Shown: positions 24,820 through 34,424, numbered from the stretch's first letter. The stretch is 64,000 nucleotides of DNA from Edaphobacter dinghuensis (GCF_014640335.1 NZ_BMGT01000003.1:293149-357148); one strand, 5' to 3'. A program made the numbers and translations. The notes: generated by a model from the letters alone, not told the origin.

Positions 24820-25595
24820 GCTGTGACGACCTCGGTTAGTTTGTCGGGTTTGCTATCGAAGAGGAAGGTGCGAAGCTTGGTCTCGATCATGCGTGGATTC
24901 ATCCCTTCGAGAATGGAGATTACGCCTTCGAGCATCATCTCTTTAATCATCTGTTCTTCGCGTTGGCGAATCTTGAGCTTGCCTGCGGCGGGAAGGAAGA
25001 CGAGGTTTGCGAGCGCCACGCCATAGATGGTAGCGACGAAGGCTACGGCGATGCCGCGGCCGACCTCGTCGATGTTGTTGAGGTGCTGCATGACTTGAAT
25101 CAGTCCGATGACGGCGCCGATGATGCCGACTGTGGGAGAGTATCCACCGGCAGCTTCGAAGACCTGCGGAATCTTCTCTTCCATCTCGGTCTTGTTGTCG
25201 ATCTCCATTTGCATGATCTTGCGGACTTCGGTGGGTTCGGTGCCGTCGATCGCAAGGGTCAGCGCTTGTTTGAGGAAGGGATCGGCGACTGTGGAGAGAT
25301 CCTGATCGAGCGAGACGATGCCGCTTCTTCGCGCCTTGTTGGCGAACTTTACGATTTGGGCTACGACCTCTTCACCATCGGAGCCGTGCGACCGGAAGAT
25401 GGTCATCGCCTGCTTTAATGCAGTCATGAAGATCTTCAGAGGAAACTGAAGCAGGACCGCGCCCATGGTGCCTCCGACGACGATCATCGCCGCCGTTGGC
25501 TGGGTGACCTGCGAGATGCTGCCGCCTTCGATCATCATGCCGGCCATGATGCCGATGATGGCAAGTGCGATGCCACCGATGCTGGCGAAATCCAT
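24816..25595 (-). CDS. motA: Flagellar stator protein MotA
   Basis: The 259-residue protein has four membrane helices typical of MotA/PomA: MDFASIGGIALAIIGIMAGM at the start, AAMIVVGGTMGAVLLQFPLK, then GGYSPTVGIIGAVIGLIQVM and VGRGIAVAFVATIYGVALAN. The cytoplasmic loop between helices 2 and 3 holds the rotor-interacting charged residues. I chose ATG 25595, with AGAGAGGA upstream; the open frame extends to 25778 but those 61 residues overlap the flbD gene and look non-coding. It is coupled with motB through ATGA overlap. Confidence 0.95.
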   Translation of the reverse strand: MDFASIGGIALAIIGIMAGMMIEGGSISQVTQPTAAMIVVGGTMGAVLLQFPLKIFMTALKQAMTIFRSHGSDGEEVVAQIVKFANKARRSGIVSLDQDLSTVADPFLKQALTLAIDGTEPTEVRKIMQMEIDNKTEMEEKIPQVFEAAGGYSPTVGIIGAVIGLIQVMQHLNNIDEVGRGIAVAFVATIYGVALANLVFLPAAGKLKIRQREEQMIKEMMLEGVISILEGMNPRMIETKLRTFLFDSKPDKLTEVVTA

Positions 25596-25614
25596 AAAAG
25601 ATCCTCTCTGATGC

Positions 25615-25893
25615 TTAGTCTTTCGACTTTTGGTGTTCGATATCACGGACCGTCTTTTGCGCGTCGCAGGCGGACTTCGCGCCAAGTGCGGTAGCGGCTT
25701 CGGGCCACGCTGCCGCAAGAACGTGGGCGCGGTATTCGAGAGTGCGCAGCAGAATTTCGTTCGAAGGCTCGAGCACAACCAGCTTTTCGCCAGTGACCAG
25801 CGTGAGTACGGTGTCGGGTGCGGATTCAGCGTATTTGATCAGGTCGCAGTTGACGATAAGGCGACTGCCGTTGAGGCGTGTCAGTTCGATCAT
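25615..25893 (-). CDS. flbD: Flagellar FlbD family protein
   Basis: This 92-residue protein begins MIELTRLNGSRLIVNCDLIK and continues with IKYAESAPDTVLTLVTGEKL, the full FlbD-family domain of about 60 residues. It has a helical extension. This small FlbD family (unrelated to the Caulobacter sigma-54 activator) is frequently encoded next to motA in Firmicutes and spirochaetes; its precise function is unknown. It is the first gene of flbD-motA-motB and is divergent from flagellin. Confidence 0.9.
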   Translation of the reverse strand: MIELTRLNGSRLIVNCDLIKYAESAPDTVLTLVTGEKLVVLEPSNEILLRTLEYRAHVLAAAWPEAATALGAKSACDAQKTVRDIEHQKSKD

Positions 25894-25983
25894 GCGGGAG
25901 AGGCCCTCTGTCTCTTACATCGGCAGGGAGGGCCCTTATCAATAGGAGCAGAGGAGCGAACTGACCAAAGGTAATGCTGGGGC

Positions 25984-26010
25984 TAAAGTGCTTATCCGCG
26001 AGGCCGATGA
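25984..26010 (+). promoter_or_regulatory. Sigma-28 (FliA) promoter of flagellin
   Basis: TAAAGTGC, 11 bp, then GCCGATGA. The FliA consensus is TAAAGTTT-N11-GCCGATAA, so both elements and the spacing match closely. Transcription should start near 26017-26020, giving a leader of about 130 nt before the flagellin ATG, which has AGGAG 9 nt upstream. Confidence 0.88.
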
Positions 26011-26146
26011 GGGCTGTGAACGCGGAGTCTTCCGCAAGGTGAACCGAAGCTTCTTACTGCCGATGTCGGTAGGGTGAGATTTCGGATCGGCACCCGGGGA
26101 CAGGCTTCGTGGTAGTTCAAATCGAGCAATACAGGAGTGTCTCTAC

Positions 26147-27352
26147 ATGTCCTTGGGTGTCTTGAACAACATCGCAGCAATCTATGCACAGAACAATCTG
26201 AACCAGACGCAGAATAGTCTTCAGAATGTTCTTCAGCAGCTCTCCTCCGGTTCGCGCATCAACAGCGGCGCGGACGATGCGGCCGGTCTTGCTCTGGCAG
26301 ACGGCCTTCATGCAAACGAAGCGGCACTGACGCAGTCCTCGCAGAATGCCACCTCTGGCGTTGGCCTGTTGCAGACTGCCGACGGCGCGCTTTCGCAGGT
26401 GACCAATCTGTTGAATCGCGCAGTGACACTCGCGACCGAGGCGGCCAACGGAACGCTGAACTCGAGCCAGATTGGATCGGCTAACCAGGAGTACCAGAAC
26501 ATCCTGACTGAGATCGGCAACATTGGATCGACGACCAACTTCAACGGCAACAATGTATTTACCAATACAGCAACGAACGTGTTTGTCAGCGACGGAACGG
26601 CTTCGGGCGCAACAACGTTTCAGGAGCTGGTTGGTTCGTTGAGCGACGCGAGCGTGGGTACATCTACCGCAACGACCACTGCCGGTACGACGACAGCGAT
26701 CACCAATCCGACACCGACGGTTCCGACGGCAACAACCTCTGGAACCGCTACGTTTGGCTTCAGCTCGGCAGCAGATACTGTATCCGGTACCCTCAAGATC
26801 GCTGTGGGGGCTGGCGGAGCTGTTACGGAGAACTTTGCAACCGGTACGACGCTTGCCGAGGCCGTTGGCCAGCTGAACGACGACGTGTCCTTCAGGACTG
26901 CGGGATTGGTCGCAAGCCAGAGTCCCACGTCGCCGAATAACTTGATCATCACCGGTCCAACCGGTGTGGCGAACACCCTTACCTTGACGGGAACGGCACT
27001 CTCTGACACTACTGCTTCGGTGACCACACCGGGCGCGGGCGTGAACCTTGCCGGAACATCGCTTACCTCGGCAAGCGCATCGGCGGTGCTGACCAATGTC
27101 ACCAATGCGCTGCAGGATGTTGCGTACCAGCGAGGCAACATCGGTGCCAGCATTAACGAGTTGAATGCTGCTTCTAACGTTGCCAGCGCGGAGTCTGTGA
27201 ACCTGACCTCAGCCGAGGACAGCGTTCGTTCGACCAACTATGGCCAGGCGACCAGCAGCATGGCTTCGCTCCAGGTGCTGAGCCAGACCGGTATCAGCGC
27301 TCTGGCGCAGGCGAACAGCGTGCAGCAGGAGATCTTGAAGCTGTTGCAATAA
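26147..27352 (+). CDS. fliC: Flagellin (filament protein)
   Basis: The 401-residue filament subunit has conserved D0/D1 helices at both ends: NNIAAIYAQNNLNQTQNSLQ, QQLSSGSRINSGADDAAGLA and, at the C-terminus, ALQDVAYQRGNIGASINELN with VLSQTGISALAQANSVQQEI. The centre is Thr/Ala-rich and variable. The segment that in enteric flagellins is recognised by TLR5 reads NRAVTLATEAANG here, diverged from RVRELAVQ. A sigma-28 promoter precedes it and a strong terminator follows. Confidence 0.97.
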   Translation: MSLGVLNNIAAIYAQNNLNQTQNSLQNVLQQLSSGSRINSGADDAAGLALADGLHANEAALTQSSQNATSGVGLLQTADGALSQVTNLLNRAVTLATEAANGTLNSSQIGSANQEYQNILTEIGNIGSTTNFNGNNVFTNTATNVFVSDGTASGATTFQELVGSLSDASVGTSTATTTAGTTTAITNPTPTVPTATTSGTATFGFSSAADTVSGTLKIAVGAGGAVTENFATGTTLAEAVGQLNDDVSFRTAGLVASQSPTSPNNLIITGPTGVANTLTLTGTALSDTTASVTTPGAGVNLAGTSLTSASASAVLTNVTNALQDVAYQRGNIGASINELNAASNVASAESVNLTSAEDSVRSTNYGQATSSMASLQVLSQTGISALAQANSVQQEILKLLQ

Positions 27353-27360
27353 ATCGTTCG

Positions 27361-27410
27361 AAGTTGCGGCAGCTGCTGGTTTTTCAGCGGCTGCCGCAAC
27401 TTTATTTTTG
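27361..27410 (+). terminator. Strong intrinsic terminator after flagellin
   Basis: A perfect 13-bp stem (AAGTTGCGGCAGC and GCTGCCGCAACTT) is followed by TTTATTTTTG, beginning 8 bp after the flagellin stop. It should separate abundant flagellin mRNA from fliD. Confidence 0.95.
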
Positions 27411-27494
27411 AAATCTTAGCCGCGTCTAATTTGCCGGACGCAAGGTTGGCTCTGGGATTGCTACTGCTGTAGTCAACGGCGAGTAAAAGGTGCG

Positions 27495-28850
27495 ATGGGT
27501 ACAGTCGGAATAAACTTTGGTGCGGCAAGCAGCGGACAGGGCTTCGACGTGGCCTCTACGGTCACTGCGATTTTGGCGAGTCAAAAGGCGATTGAGACTC
27601 CCTGGACGACCCAACTGGCTTCGCTACAGGCACAGGACACTGTCTTTACGACGCTTGGAACTGATCTCTCGTCGCTAACGACGGCGATGCAGGCGCTCAC
27701 CGACTTCAGCGGCGTTTTTTCAGAGAAGCAGGGCTCGAGTTCGAATACAGATGTTTTGTCATTAACTTCGGCCACGACGAGCGCCACTGCAGGCAGCCAT
27801 ACTATTTTGGTGAACAAGCTCGCGCAAGTATCGTCGGAATACTCCGATACGCTTGCGAGCGCGACGGATACGCTCTCCGGCAGCTTAACCATTCAGGGAG
27901 ATACGATCACGATCGGCAGCAGCAACAATACGCTTGCGACGCTTGCGAGCGCGATCAATTCGGCCAATATCGGCGTAAATGCGAGTGTCGTTACGGACAG
28001 CACCGGTTCGAGGCTCTCCCTGGTGAGTACTACCAGCGGCTCAGCCGGACAACTTACCATTTCGGGTGCGTTGACCGACGCAACGACGAGTACGAGCATT
28101 GGGTTCCATACCGGGCAGACCGGCCAGGATGCCAGTCTGACGGTTGATGGAATCGCGCTCACCAGCGGCTCCAATACTGTGACCACGGCGATTCCGGGGG
28201 TTACCTTTCAACTGTTGTCGACTTCTGCTAATCCGGTGCAAGTGCAGATCACGAATGGCACGACCGATGTTTCCACTGCCGTCAGTAATATCGTCACTGC
28301 TTACAATGCGGTGATCAAAGACATCAAAGGGCAGGAAGCAAATGATTCGAGCGGAAATCCAGAGCCACTTTTTGGAAGCCCCACCTTGTCCTTACTGCAA
28401 AACCAGCTATCGAGCGCTCTTATCAGCGGAGCTGCGAGCGGTTCTATCAGTAGTATCACTCAATTGGGGATTGGATTTAATCAGGATGGAACGCTGACGC
28501 TGAATGGAGACACACTCAATAACGCGCTGGACAACAACTTCTCTGACGTTACCGGATTCTTCCAGAACGCCAGCAGCTTTGGCCAGACGTTTGTCACGAC
28601 GCTGAATAATTTAGGGACGCAGGCACCCGATGGAGCGATCTATCTTGCGCAACAGCAGAACAGCGCGGAGGAGGCTGCGCTCAATCTTAGCGTCAGCAAC
28701 GAAGAAGCGCTTCTGGCGACAGAGCAGACGAACCTTACGACAGAACTGAATACTGCCAATCAGGTTCTGCAATCGATCCCCAGCCAGCTAAACGAGGTCA
28801 ACGAACTGTATAGCGCCGTGACGGGCTACAACACGGGAAATGGAGGATAG
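27495..28850 (+). CDS. fliD: Filament cap protein FliD
   Basis: This 451-residue protein caps the filament and promotes flagellin folding. The N-terminus (FGAASSGQGFDVASTVTAIL) and the FliD_N domain are followed by a FliD_C region (LGIGFNQDGTLTLNGDTLNN, then FSDVTGFFQN). The C-terminal helix rich in Gln/Asn/Leu completes the D0 part. It lies between flagellin and fliS, the usual order. Its 3' end is close to or overlaps the fliS start. Confidence 0.94.
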   Translation: MGTVGINFGAASSGQGFDVASTVTAILASQKAIETPWTTQLASLQAQDTVFTTLGTDLSSLTTAMQALTDFSGVFSEKQGSSSNTDVLSLTSATTSATAGSHTILVNKLAQVSSEYSDTLASATDTLSGSLTIQGDTITIGSSNNTLATLASAINSANIGVNASVVTDSTGSRLSLVSTTSGSAGQLTISGALTDATTSTSIGFHTGQTGQDASLTVDGIALTSGSNTVTTAIPGVTFQLLSTSANPVQVQITNGTTDVSTAVSNIVTAYNAVIKDIKGQEANDSSGNPEPLFGSPTLSLLQNQLSSALISGAASGSISSITQLGIGFNQDGTLTLNGDTLNNALDNNFSDVTGFFQNASSFGQTFVTTLNNLGTQAPDGAIYLAQQQNSAEEAALNLSVSNEEALLATEQTNLTTELNTANQVLQSIPSQLNEVNELYSAVTGYNTGNGG

Positions 28851-28854
28851 CCAA

Positions 28855-29328
28855 GTGGGCGAGATGAGTTATCAGCAGCAGGCTTTGGTGGGTGCAACCG
28901 GCGTGGAGCTTGTGGTCGCGCTCTACGATGCGGCGATCCGTTTTCTCTACAGGGCCATGCAGTGCGTGGAAGAGGATGATGTTCGCGGCCGCCGCATCGC
29001 CGTAAAGAAGGTGGTCGACATTCTGATGTATCTGCAGGCGCGGCTTCGGCCAGATCTTGGCGGAAGCGTTGCCACATCGCTTGCCGATTTCTATGCGACG
29101 ATGTTCACGATGACGCTGGAGGCATCGCACATTGCGTCGAAGGAGCAGTTTGAAGAGGTGATTGCCTGCGTCAGAAATGTTCGGGATGCATGGGTGATTG
29201 TCGCGCGCGATCCGGAGGCTGGAAAGGTGCTGCCCAGGGAGCTGCGGACGAGAGAAGAAAAATTTTTGCCGGTTGCAGAGGTGCGCGCAGCAGACAGCGA
29301 GGCTAGCGTCTCACGCTGGCTGGCATAG
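28855..29328 (+). CDS. fliS: Flagellin chaperone FliS
   Basis: This small helical protein of about 157 residues contains the FliS pattern: GATGVELVVALYDAAIRFLY, RAMQCVEEDD, then KKVVDILMYLQARLRPDLGG and a helix with LADFYATMFTMTLEASH. FliS binds the flagellin C-terminus and prevents premature polymerisation. I chose GTG 28855, with GGAGG 8 nt upstream inside the fliD 3' end. An ATG at 28840 would overlap that site and an ATG at 28864 is also possible. It carries a C-terminal extension beyond the usual 125-130 residues. Confidence 0.9.
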   Translation: MGEMSYQQQALVGATGVELVVALYDAAIRFLYRAMQCVEEDDVRGRRIAVKKVVDILMYLQARLRPDLGGSVATSLADFYATMFTMTLEASHIASKEQFEEVIACVRNVRDAWVIVARDPEAGKVLPRELRTREEKFLPVAEVRAADSEASVSRWLA

Positions 29329-31071
29329 TCAGGTTGTAACTGAGAGCTCTTCTTCGAGGCGTTGCTTCTCAAAGAGGCTGGTGTAGTAGCCATTTCGCGC
29401 CAGCAGCTCGTCGTGGGTACCGCGTTCTGCGATAGTGCCGTTGACCAGAACGGCGATCTGATCGGCATTGCGTGCGGTCGAGATACGGTGCGAGATGAAG
29501 ACGGTGGTGCGGCTCCCCATTCCCTGGCGCAGGCCGTTCAGGATGCGCTCTTCGGTATAGGTGTCAACGCTGGCGAGCGCATCGTCGAGGATAAGGATGC
29601 GGGGATTGCGAATGACGGCGCGCGCGATAGAGGTGCGCTGCTTCTGTCCGCCTGAGAGCGTCACCCCGCGCTCACCAACCATCGTCTCGAACCCTTTGGG
29701 AAACTCGAGGATCTCGGTGCTGATGTGGGCCGTTGTGGCGGCCTCTTCGATCTCCTCCATGGTCGCATCCGGTCTGCCAAAGGCGATGTTCTTGCGGATG
29801 GTCTCTGAGAAGAGAAAGGTCTCCTGAGGCACGAAGCCGATGCTCTTGCGAAGTTCGGCAAGCGTGAAGTGGCGAATGGGCTGGCCGTCGATGAGCACTG
29901 TGCCGACAGGCGCATCATGCAGGCGGGGGATAAGGCTGACCAGCGTGGACTTGCCTGAGCCGGTGGGGCCTACGATCGCAAGACTTGTGCCGGCGGGAAT
30001 ATGCAGGTCGATGTTGTGGAGAACCTCAGGCGCATTTGGATAGGCGAAGCTGAGGTTGCGGAACTCGATATCTCCGGTGATCGGATCGTCGACAGCAGAA
30101 GGGGCATCTGCAATGGACGGTTTTTGCTGAAGCAGCTCGTCGATGCGGACGACTGAAGCAGTGCCGCGCTGGAAGAGGTTGACGACCCAGCCGACGGCGA
30201 TCATGGGCCAGGTGAGCTGCACCATATACACAATGAACGAGGTGAACTGGCCGACGGAGATGCGGTGGGCGACGACCTCGTGACCGCCTACCAGCAGGGT
30301 GATCATGAGCGATAGACCAAGAACGAACTCGAGCGTTGGCCAGAGCATGGCCATGAGACGGACGAGATAGAGGCTGCGCTTGATGTACTCCTGATTGGCA
30401 GCTTCAAAAGAAGCTATCTCTGCCTCTTCCTGAACGAAGGCGCGGATGAGGCGCGCTCCGGAGAAGTTCTCCTGGGCCTTGGCGGAGATGTCGGAGAACA
30501 TGGCTTGGATGCGCTCGAAGCGGCGATGGATGCGGTTGCCGAAGTATTGAACAAGGACTGAGGCGATGGGGAGGGGAACGAAGGCGCAGAGCGTCAGCTT
30601 GGGGCTGATGCGAATCATGAAAGGCAGCGCGGCGGCGGTAAAGACGATGGTGTTGGCGCTGTACATGATGGCCGGGCCGAGAAGCATGCGCACGGCGTTG
30701 AGGTCGTTGGTGGTGCGGGCCATGATGTCGCCGGTGCGATGCGTATGGAAGAAGCTCGCAGACTGGCGCTCGAGGTTGGAGAAGAGATCGTTGCGCAGAT
30801 CGTATTCGATGTCGCGCGAGGCGCCGATGATGACCTCACGCGTAATGTAAAGAAAGATTGCGGCAAAGATTGCGATGATAAGCAGTCGAAGCGCATGGTG
30901 GACGACCTTGGCTTCGGTGAGGCCATGTTGCATGTCGTCGACAGCGCTGCCGATGACCAGTGGGATGAGAATCTTGATGACGTTATAGAAGATGACGGCG
31001 ATGCCGCCCCAGGCGAGACTCTTCCAGTATCGCTTGAGGTACGGAAATAGCGGTCTAAGTTGATCGAGCAT
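29329..31071 (-). CDS. MsbA-like ABC exporter (fused permease and ATPase)
   Basis: This 580-residue half-transporter has six membrane helices (about 20-310) of the exporter type and a C-terminal ATPase. Walker A is GPTGSGKST, the signature is LSGGQKQRTSIARA, Walker B is ILILDDALASVD and the H-loop is in VFISHRIST. Such proteins flip lipids or export drugs or peptides; the substrate cannot be told. ATG 31071 is preferred over the in-frame TTG at 31119. The 3' end is directly convergent with fliS. Confidence 0.92.
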   Translation of the reverse strand: MLDQLRPLFPYLKRYWKSLAWGGIAVIFYNVIKILIPLVIGSAVDDMQHGLTEAKVVHHALRLLIIAIFAAIFLYITREVIIGASRDIEYDLRNDLFSNLERQSASFFHTHRTGDIMARTTNDLNAVRMLLGPAIMYSANTIVFTAAALPFMIRISPKLTLCAFVPLPIASVLVQYFGNRIHRRFERIQAMFSDISAKAQENFSGARLIRAFVQEEAEIASFEAANQEYIKRSLYLVRLMAMLWPTLEFVLGLSLMITLLVGGHEVVAHRISVGQFTSFIVYMVQLTWPMIAVGWVVNLFQRGTASVVRIDELLQQKPSIADAPSAVDDPITGDIEFRNLSFAYPNAPEVLHNIDLHIPAGTSLAIVGPTGSGKSTLVSLIPRLHDAPVGTVLIDGQPIRHFTLAELRKSIGFVPQETFLFSETIRKNIAFGRPDATMEEIEEAATTAHISTEILEFPKGFETMVGERGVTLSGGQKQRTSIARAVIRNPRILILDDALASVDTYTEERILNGLRQGMGSRTTVFISHRISTARNADQIAVLVNGTIAERGTHDELLARNGYYTSLFEKQRLEEELSVTT

Positions 31072-31131
31072 AAAAATAACTGAAAACTTACTCGGAAAAT
31101 CTGATCTAAGTCGCTGCAAAATTAGACGCGG

Positions 31132-31728
31132 CTAGAGGCTCTCTGGATGCGGAGAAGTCTGTAGCTGCGTGGCAGGTGCTGGGTTTGTCTGCTGAGACGG
31201 CTGTTCTGACGGCGTGGGCGTGGGAGCAGGCTGTTCCGGCGGATTGTCGGACATCGCTACCAGCTCGACATCGAAGACGAGATTTGCTTTGGCGGGGATG
31301 ACGGGCGGACGGCCCAGCTCTCCGTACGCAAGCTGGTACGGAATGTAGAGGCGACGCTTGCCGCCCACATGCATGCCCTCGAACCCTGTGTCCCAGCCGA
31401 TGATGACGCGCTTGGCCCCGTAGGGGAAGGTGATCGGTGCACCGCCGGGATGATCATAAGAGGAGTCGAACTTGGTGCCGTCGGTAAGCCAGCCGGTGTA
31501 GCGGACGGTGTACCACTTATGCGGCTCCGCGAGCGCTCCCTTGCCGACAACGATGTCGACGTACTTCAGGGTGTAGAGCGTCTTGGGAATCCCGGGGACG
31601 CGTGGGATTTTAGAGACGGCAGTTGTCGCAGTGTGATGATGAACAACTGCGGCTGCCTTGTGGGTCGTGGTCTGGGCAGTGGCGGAGACGGCAACCAGCA
31701 GGACGAGCGAAGAGAAGATCGGCTTCAT
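31132..31728 (-). CDS. Exported FKBP-type peptidyl-prolyl isomerase
   Basis: The 198-residue product has a signal peptide (MKPIFSSLVLLVAVSATAQT). The FKBP domain spans about residues 58-160: VRYTGWLTDGTKFDSSYDHP, VIIGWDTGFEGMHVGGKRRL, YIPYQLAYGELGRPPVIPAK and LVFDVELVAM. It catalyses cis-trans proline isomerisation during folding in the periplasm. A Pro/Thr/Gln-rich tail follows the domain. It is located just upstream of the ABC exporter gene on the same strand. Confidence 0.94.
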   Translation of the reverse strand: MKPIFSSLVLLVAVSATAQTTTHKAAAVVHHHTATTAVSKIPRVPGIPKTLYTLKYVDIVVGKGALAEPHKWYTVRYTGWLTDGTKFDSSYDHPGGAPITFPYGAKRVIIGWDTGFEGMHVGGKRRLYIPYQLAYGELGRPPVIPAKANLVFDVELVAMSDNPPEQPAPTPTPSEQPSQQTNPAPATQLQTSPHPESL

Positions 31729-31754
31729 GAAAGGTCTCTGTTTTTAGGAAAGGG

Positions 31755-32093
31755 CTAGGCCAGCGTGATGGTTGCGTCGTTGAGGTGTTCGCGCAGCAGG
31801 CGCTGAGTGAGGGTCTTCAGATCTTCTCCGGTTTTTGGGAGGACGAAGGCACTTGCGCTTTCTGACCACTCGAGCTTGAAGCTGGTGGAGGTGGCAGAGA
31901 TCCAGAGCTGGCGGACGGGAGTATTCGGCGTGAGCACGAATTTGCTGGTGCCGTCTTCGAAGAGAATGTTGAGGACGCCATTGTTTTCCTCAGCCTCAAA
32001 TGCCTCGGATTCCTCTTCGGCAGCGATGAGGGATTGCTTGAGGGCTTCGAGGGCGCGGTCGGATTCACGGCGGAATGTCGTTTCGTCGAGCAT
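31755..32093 (-). CDS. cyaY: Frataxin-like iron-sulfur assembly protein CyaY
   Basis: The 112-residue protein has an acidic first helix (MLDETTFRRESDRALEALKQ, then AAEEESEAFEAEENNGVLNI) and a beta-sheet region (TPVRQLWISATSTSFKLEWS). This is the frataxin/CyaY fold. The family binds iron through acidic residues and modulates IscS-based cluster assembly. Length is normal. It is 26 bp upstream of the FKBP gene and divergent from tex. Confidence 0.88.
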   Translation of the reverse strand: MLDETTFRRESDRALEALKQSLIAAEEESEAFEAEENNGVLNILFEDGTSKFVLTPNTPVRQLWISATSTSFKLEWSESASAFVLPKTGEDLKTLTQRLLREHLNDATITLA

Positions 32094-32165
32094 GCGTTTA
32101 GTTTAGCGCGGGTGGGCCGCGAGAGATTTTTCCAGATCGTTTGCAGCTAGGATGGGAAGATATCC

Positions 32166-34421
32166 ATGGCTGATCCTAAAGTTCTCTCTCCTGAAATTCT
32201 TCTTCATATTGCTACTTCGTTAAATGTGCCCATGCGTGGGCTGGTCGCTGTCATTGAACTGCTCAACGAGGGCGGAACAGTTCCGTTTATTGCGCGATAT
32301 CGTAAAGAGGCTACGGGAAATCTGGACGAAGTCCAGATTCGCGATATCGAAGAGAAGCTGGCTTACTTCCGCGACCTTGTGGCTCGGCGCGAGACGATTC
32401 TTGCCTCCATTCTGGAGCAGGGCAAGCTGACCGATGAGTTGAAGGCGCGCATCGAGGCGACGCTCGATAAGAGTGAGCTTGAAGACCTTTATCTTCCTTA
32501 CAAGCCGAAGCGACGGACCAAGGCCACGATTGCGCGCGAGAAGGGACTGGAGCCGCTGGCGCTTTACCTGATGGCGCAGGAGGCGGGGCCGCAGCCGCTG
32601 GCAGAGATGGCCGCAGGCTTTGTGGATGCGACGAAAGAAGTGAACAGCGTAGATGAAGCGCTGGAGGGTGCGCGACACATTGTTGCCGAGATGTTGAGCG
32701 AGGATGCCGACCTGCGCAAGGCGCTGCGGCAGCTAATGTTCGACGAAGGTATTGTGGTGAGCCGCAAGGCGATCGATGCGGTCGACGAGCAGGAAAAGTT
32801 CAAGATGTACTACGAGTATCGTGAGCCGGTGAAGACGATTCCGTCGCATCGTATGCTGGCGGTTCGCCGGGGCGAGAGCGAGTCGGTGCTCTACTTCCTG
32901 ATCGAGATGGAGCCTCTGCGTGCGCTTGGCGTGATGCAATCGCGCGTATTGCGGAGAGCGGGCGATTGGACGGTGCATCTCGAACAGGCGATGGAAGATG
33001 CGTGGAAGCGGTTGTTGAATCCTTCGATTCAAGGGGAGCTTCGGTTGGAGTTGAAGAAGCGTTCGGATACGGATGCGATTCAGGTGTTTCGCGATAATCT
33101 TCACCATCTGCTGCTGGCTCCGCCTGCCGGGCCGATCTCGATTTTGGGGATCGATCCGGGGCTGCGTACGGGTTGCAAGGTTGCTGTGGTCGACCAGACG
33201 GGCAAGTTTCTCGCAAATGATGTGCTTTATCTGCATACGTCAAAGGGCGCTGCGGATAGCGCGGCCAAGGTATTGGAGAAGCTGCTGGTCGAGCACAATG
33301 TTCGCGCGATTGCGATCGGCAATGGAACGGCTTCGCGAGAGACGGATGCCTTTGTGCGCGACTTTCTGCGCGAGCATCGGCTGGACAATATCTTTTCTGT
33401 CACGGTGAGCGAGTCGGGTGCCAGCATCTATTCGGCGTCGGATATTGCGCGACAGGAGTTTCCTGATCTTGACCTGACGGTGCGTGGCGCGATCTCGATT
33501 GCGCGGCGGTTGCAGGACCCGCTGTCGGAGCTGGTGAAGGTCGATCCCAAGTCGATTGGGGTGGGGCAGTATCAGCATGACGTCGATCAGCGGCAGTTGC
33601 AGCAGTCGTTGGAGGCAGTGATCGAGAGCTGCGTGAACCGCGTGGGCGTTGATCTCAACACCTCTTCATGGACGTTGCTGCGTTATGTCTCGGGGATTAC
33701 GGAGCGGACGGCGCTGAATATTGTGAGCTATCGCAACGAGCATGGGCAGTTTCGTTCGCGCGCTGAGCTGAACAAGGTCTCCGGCATTGGAGCGAAGACG
33801 TTTGAGCAGGCGGCAGGATTTTTGCGGATAAGGGATGGAGAGAATCCGTTGGATATGACGGCAGTGCATCCTGAGTCGTATGGCGTGGTGGAGGAGATTG
33901 CAAAGTCGCTGGATGCTCCGGTAGGTGAGCTGATTCGCAGACCGGAGCTGCTGGCGAAGGTGGATGCGAAACAGCTTTCGGCGGGAACTTATACGCTGAA
34001 GGACATTCTCGAGGAGCTGAAGAAGCCGGGGCGCGACCCTCGCGATAAATTTGTTGCTCCGAGTTTCAACGATACGGTGCGCGAGTTTACCGATGTGCAG
34101 CCGGATATGGTGTTGGAAGGCGTAGTGACGAACGTGACCAAGTTCGGCGCGTTCGTCGACATCGGTGTGCACCAGGATGGGCTGGTGCATGTCAGCGAGT
34201 TGTCGAACCGGTTTATCAAAGATCCGTCAGAGGCGGTGAAGGCCGGACAGATCGTGAAGGTCAAGGTGCTGAGCGCGGATGCAAAAACGAAGCGGATTGC
34301 CTTGTCGATGAAAGCGTTGATGGGACCGGCCCAGCGAGCACCGAGAGAGGCTCCGAAGAAGCCGGAGATCTCGATGAGCGATAAGTTGAATCTGCTAGCT
34401 ACAAAGTGGAAGGTCTCTTAG
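32166..34421 (+). CDS. tex: Tex-family RNA-binding transcription accessory protein
   Basis: The 751-residue protein matches Tex/YhgF along its full length. The Tex N-terminal helical domain includes LVAVIELLNEGGTVPFIARY and YLPYKPKRRTKATIAREKGL. A YqgF-like RNase-H fold follows (ILGIDPGLRTGCKVAVVDQT), then helix-hairpin-helix motifs (NKVSGIGAKTFEQAAGFLRI). An S1 RNA-binding domain ends it (about 650-720: VLEGVVTNVTKFGAFVDIGV). Tex influences transcription and stress tolerance and binds nucleic acids. It is transcribed alone and ends at a hairpin shared with the next gene. Confidence 0.97.
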   Translation: MADPKVLSPEILLHIATSLNVPMRGLVAVIELLNEGGTVPFIARYRKEATGNLDEVQIRDIEEKLAYFRDLVARRETILASILEQGKLTDELKARIEATLDKSELEDLYLPYKPKRRTKATIAREKGLEPLALYLMAQEAGPQPLAEMAAGFVDATKEVNSVDEALEGARHIVAEMLSEDADLRKALRQLMFDEGIVVSRKAIDAVDEQEKFKMYYEYREPVKTIPSHRMLAVRRGESESVLYFLIEMEPLRALGVMQSRVLRRAGDWTVHLEQAMEDAWKRLLNPSIQGELRLELKKRSDTDAIQVFRDNLHHLLLAPPAGPISILGIDPGLRTGCKVAVVDQTGKFLANDVLYLHTSKGAADSAAKVLEKLLVEHNVRAIAIGNGTASRETDAFVRDFLREHRLDNIFSVTVSESGASIYSASDIARQEFPDLDLTVRGAISIARRLQDPLSELVKVDPKSIGVGQYQHDVDQRQLQQSLEAVIESCVNRVGVDLNTSSWTLLRYVSGITERTALNIVSYRNEHGQFRSRAELNKVSGIGAKTFEQAAGFLRIRDGENPLDMTAVHPESYGVVEEIAKSLDAPVGELIRRPELLAKVDAKQLSAGTYTLKDILEELKKPGRDPRDKFVAPSFNDTVREFTDVQPDMVLEGVVTNVTKFGAFVDIGVHQDGLVHVSELSNRFIKDPSEAVKAGQIVKVKVLSADAKTKRIALSMKALMGPAQRAPREAPKKPEISMSDKLNLLATKWKVS

Positions 34422-34424
34422 TGT

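Noticed and set aside
25910..25940. Possible sigma-28 promoter for flbD-motA-motB
   Set aside because: A GCCGATGT is present on the - strand but no TAAAG-type -35 element lies 11 bp upstream.
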